In this document: piece after piece, positions 14,625-16,227 of the stretch
Layout: each line of letters starts with the position of its first letter
Numbering within the stretch: the stretch's first letter is position 1
NCBI GenBank assembly: GCA_031281115.1
Contig: JAITFV010000032.1
Span: 1-16,227 of the forward strand
DNA: 16,227 nt
Origin: Oscillospiraceae bacterium
GTDB taxonomy: Bacteria; Bacillota; Clostridia; Oscillospirales; Ruminococcaceae
Direction of reading: 5' to 3'
Notes under the pieces: model-generated
The model's database searches: none
What the model was told of the DNA's origin: nothing
Seen by the model: the letters and a program-made list of their open reading frames with translations, nothing else
Translations under genes and position numbers: made by a program

Positions 14625-15581
14625 ATGAGGGATATAAAAGCTTACAAAGAGCAAAAAATCGCGGAACTCCGCGAAAAAATCGGCGGAGTATCCGCCCCGG
14701 ACAGTAAAAAGGCTCTGCTCGGGCTTTCAGGCGGCGTTGACAGCTCTGTCTGCTGCGCGCTTTTGGCGCAGGCAATCGGAAAAAGGTTGTTCTGCATCTT
14801 TGTTGACCACGGTCTTATGCGTAAAAACGAAGGTGATGAAGTCGAAGCTGCTTTCGGCAATATGGACATAAATTTTATACGTGTTGATGCGGGAGCGCGG
14901 TTCCTCGGAAAACTCGCAGGTATCACCGAACCTGAACAGAAACGTAAAATCATCGGCGAGGAATTTATCCGCGTATTCGAGGAAGAAGCGAAAAAACTCG
15001 GCGAAATAGATTTTTTAGCACAGGGAACGATTTCTCTTGATGTTATTGAATCAAAGGGCGCAATTAAAGCACATCATAATGTCGGCGGTTTGCCCGATTC
15101 AATGAATTTCAAGGAAATCATCGAACCTTTAAAAGAGCTTAATAAGGAAGAAGTCCGTGAGCTCGGGCGTGAGCTCGGGCTTCCCGCGCCTCTGACAGAC
15201 CGTCAGCCGTTTCCCGGACCGGGGCTTGCAGTGCGCTGCATAGGTGAGCTTACAAAGGAGCGCCTTGATATTCTGCGCGAAGCTGATTACATCTTCCGCT
15301 CAGAGCTTACCGGGGCGGGAATAGATAAAGACGTAAGTCAATGCTTCGCCGCGCTTACCGATATGAAGGCGGTCGGTATTAAAGACGGGAAGCGCACTTA
15401 CGGCTATATCGCGGTTCTGCGCGCTGTCAGAACTACCGATTTCATGAATGCGGAAGTTGTACGGATTCCGTATGAGGTTTTAGAAAAAGTTTCCGCGAAA
15501 ATAACATCCGTGGTTGACGGCATCAGCAGGGTCGTATATGATATTACAGATAAACCGCCGGGGACTATTGAGCTTGAGTAG
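14625..15581 (+). CDS. guaA: GMP synthase ATP-pyrophosphatase subunit (no glutaminase domain)
   Basis: The enzyme adenylates XMP and aminates it to GMP. The 318-residue protein corresponds only to the C-terminal two thirds of the usual 510-525-residue bacterial GuaA. It has the PP-loop SGGVDSS at 35-41, FVDHGLMRKNE, a DVIES segment with KAHHNVGGLPDSM, DRQPFPGPGLAVRCIGE, and the dimerisation domain ending in KPPGTIELE. The N-terminal type 1 glutamine amidotransferase domain is absent, as in the two-subunit enzymes of archaea (GuaAb). The start is an ATG with AGGAG 10 nt upstream, and the promoter lies directly before it, so the domain has not been cut off by a sequence break here. No amidotransferase gene is in the window. 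It would need a separate glutaminase subunit or free ammonia. Confidence 0.9.
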   Translation: MRDIKAYKEQKIAELREKIGGVSAPDSKKALLGLSGGVDSSVCCALLAQAIGKRLFCIFVDHGLMRKNEGDEVEAAFGNMDINFIRVDAGARFLGKLAGITEPEQKRKIIGEEFIRVFEEEAKKLGEIDFLAQGTISLDVIESKGAIKAHHNVGGLPDSMNFKEIIEPLKELNKEEVRELGRELGLPAPLTDRQPFPGPGLAVRCIGELTKERLDILREADYIFRSELTGAGIDKDVSQCFAALTDMKAVGIKDGKRTYGYIAVLRAVRTTDFMNAEVVRIPYEVLEKVSAKITSVVDGISRVVYDITDKPPGTIELE

Positions 15582-15657
15582 TAAAATAGGGCTGTGAAAC
15601 TGCGTGGATAAAGGGTTTTAGTTTTGCGTGGTACTGTTTTGGTGTTATTTTGAGAAT

Positions 15658-15924
15658 TTACATCGGAATTTCAAAATCATCCACCGCCCAATTATCTATT
15701 CCGCTACCATCTTTTTCTTCTTTCCATTTTTGCCACCCATAACCATGTAATTCTTTTTCCGTTTCTTCTTCATCCCATTCCGCATCTTTAATACGTTGGT
15801 GTTCCAGTTCTTGCTCAGCTTCTACCCAATCAAAATCATTATCAAACTCATCGGCATATAAAATCTCATCATTTGCAAGAATCTCTTTAATATCGGGTGG
15901 CGGTATATGACAATTACTTGTCAC
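15658..15924 (-). CDS. Small acidic hypothetical protein
   Basis: I do not recognise this 88-residue protein. It is strongly acidic (many Asp and Glu), contains several Trp (for example WVEAEQELEHQ and YGWQKWKEE), and has no signal or membrane segment. The composition looks like a real cytosolic protein rather than a chance frame. The start is a GTG at 15924 with no convincing ribosome binding site. The gene's 5' end lies next to the recombinase fragment, so its original promoter and perhaps some N-terminal codons may have been replaced. It could be a leftover of the same mobile element or an older resident gene. Confidence 0.5.
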   Translation of the reverse strand: MTSNCHIPPPDIKEILANDEILYADEFDNDFDWVEAEQELEHQRIKDAEWDEEETEKELHGYGWQKWKEEKDGSGIDNWAVDDFEIPM

Positions 15925-15945
15925 ATCAAGGACGGCTTCCCGTCC
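15908..15945. repeat. Two short palindromes at the edge of the recombinase remnant
   Basis: TGACAA (15908-15913) and TTGTCA (15918-15923) flank 4 nt. GGACGG (15930-15935) and CCGTCC (15940-15945) flank CTTC. They lie exactly where the small acidic gene ends and recombinase homology begins. No T-run follows on either strand, so they are not terminators. Confidence 0.5.
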
Positions 15946-16184
15946 AAAAAGGCTATACCGTGGATTTCCTCACCAAAAAGAAGAAAAAGAACGAGGGTGA
16001 AGTTCCACAGTATTTCGTGGAAAACTCACACCCCGGCATCGTTACGCCGGAGGTTTTCGACTTAGTGCAGACCGAAATCAAGCGGCGCAAGTCACGGGGC
16101 GGCAAGCACAGCAGGATTTACCCATTTTCCGGCAGGGTTATTTGCGGCGAATGCTCCGGCGTTTACGGGGAGCAATATCTATAA
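15936..16184 (+). pseudogene. Internal fragment of a large serine recombinase (Tn4451/TndX-like)
   Basis: About 75 residues match the middle of clostridial large serine recombinases: QKGYTVDFLTKKKKKNEG, then VPQYFVENSHPGIVTPEVFD, LVQTEIKRRKSRGG and FSGRVICGECSGVYG, which is the end of the recombinase domain and the start of the zinc ribbon (CxxC). The family is normally 500-560 residues with an N-terminal catalytic Ser domain and a C-terminal coiled coil. Both are missing, and homology breaks after VYG, followed by a stop at 16182-16184. An ATG at 15897 opens the frame but the first 13 codons do not look like the family. It should be inactive. Its G+C-rich codon use differs from the adjacent acidic gene. 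The remaining bases to 16227 encode nothing I can identify. Confidence 0.8.
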
Positions 16185-16227
16185 GGAACACAGTTTCGGC
16201 AAGCGACTGTTTGCAAAAATCCCCCGC

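Noticed and set aside
16185..16227. Coding continuation at the right edge
   Set aside because: One frame is open for about 14 codons, but it has no recognisable motif and cannot be judged in 43 bp.

Overview
The window looks like a chromosomal segment of an anaerobic Firmicute, most likely class Clostridia. This is an inference from several signs: purine-rich GGAGG ribosome binding sites, consensus sigma-A promoters, TTG and GTG starts, a SpoVB-type flippase, a one-domain GMP synthase ATPase subunit, and a remnant of a Tn4451/TndX-type large serine recombinase. There are no RNA genes or CRISPR arrays that I can see.

Region 1 (1-10910, all minus strand, read right to left) is a surface-glycan gene cluster that probably forms one long transcription unit. 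It starts at a near-consensus promoter (TTGACA, 17 bp, TATACT at 10974-11002). The order is pseB-like, pseI-like, two formyltransferases, a PIG-L deacetylase, a thiamine-diphosphate enzyme of the acetolactate synthase type, an NAD(P)-dependent sugar nucleotide reductase/epimerase, a 156-bp gap packed with four hairpins, a C-methyltransferase-type protein, a glucose-1-phosphate cytidylyltransferase (rfbF-like), a pseG-like UDP-sugar hydrolase, a second hairpin-rich gap, and a family 2 glycosyltransferase cut by the left edge. Most junctions are overlaps or gaps under 35 bp.

Two pathways are interleaved here. One is a pseudaminic-acid type nonulosonic acid route (PseB, PseI and PseG, with two formyltransferases and a deacetylase in place of the usual acetyltransferase PseH). 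The other is a CDP-hexose route that the thiamine enzyme, reductase and methyltransferase could turn into a branched-chain deoxysugar. PseC, PseF and a CDP-glucose 4,6-dehydratase are not in the window and may lie further left. The likely use is decoration of flagellin or a surface polysaccharide by the glycosyltransferase. A 9-bp homopolymeric G tract in the methyltransferase gene could make that step switchable.

Region 2 (11083-15581) is visibly richer in G+C and reads like ordinary backbone. It holds a SpoVB/MurJ-type flippase (plus strand, divergent from pseB), converging with a two-gene minus-strand unit made of an unrecognised 379-residue protein and a SUFU-domain protein. Divergent from that unit is a stand-alone GMP synthase ATPase subunit. 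The two divergent promoters at 14553-14595 overlap, and the minus one would give a leaderless or nearly leaderless mRNA.

Region 3 (15582-16227) is a scar: a small acidic hypothetical protein on the minus strand, short palindromes, and an internal piece of a large serine recombinase on the plus strand. The last 40 bp hold nothing I can name.
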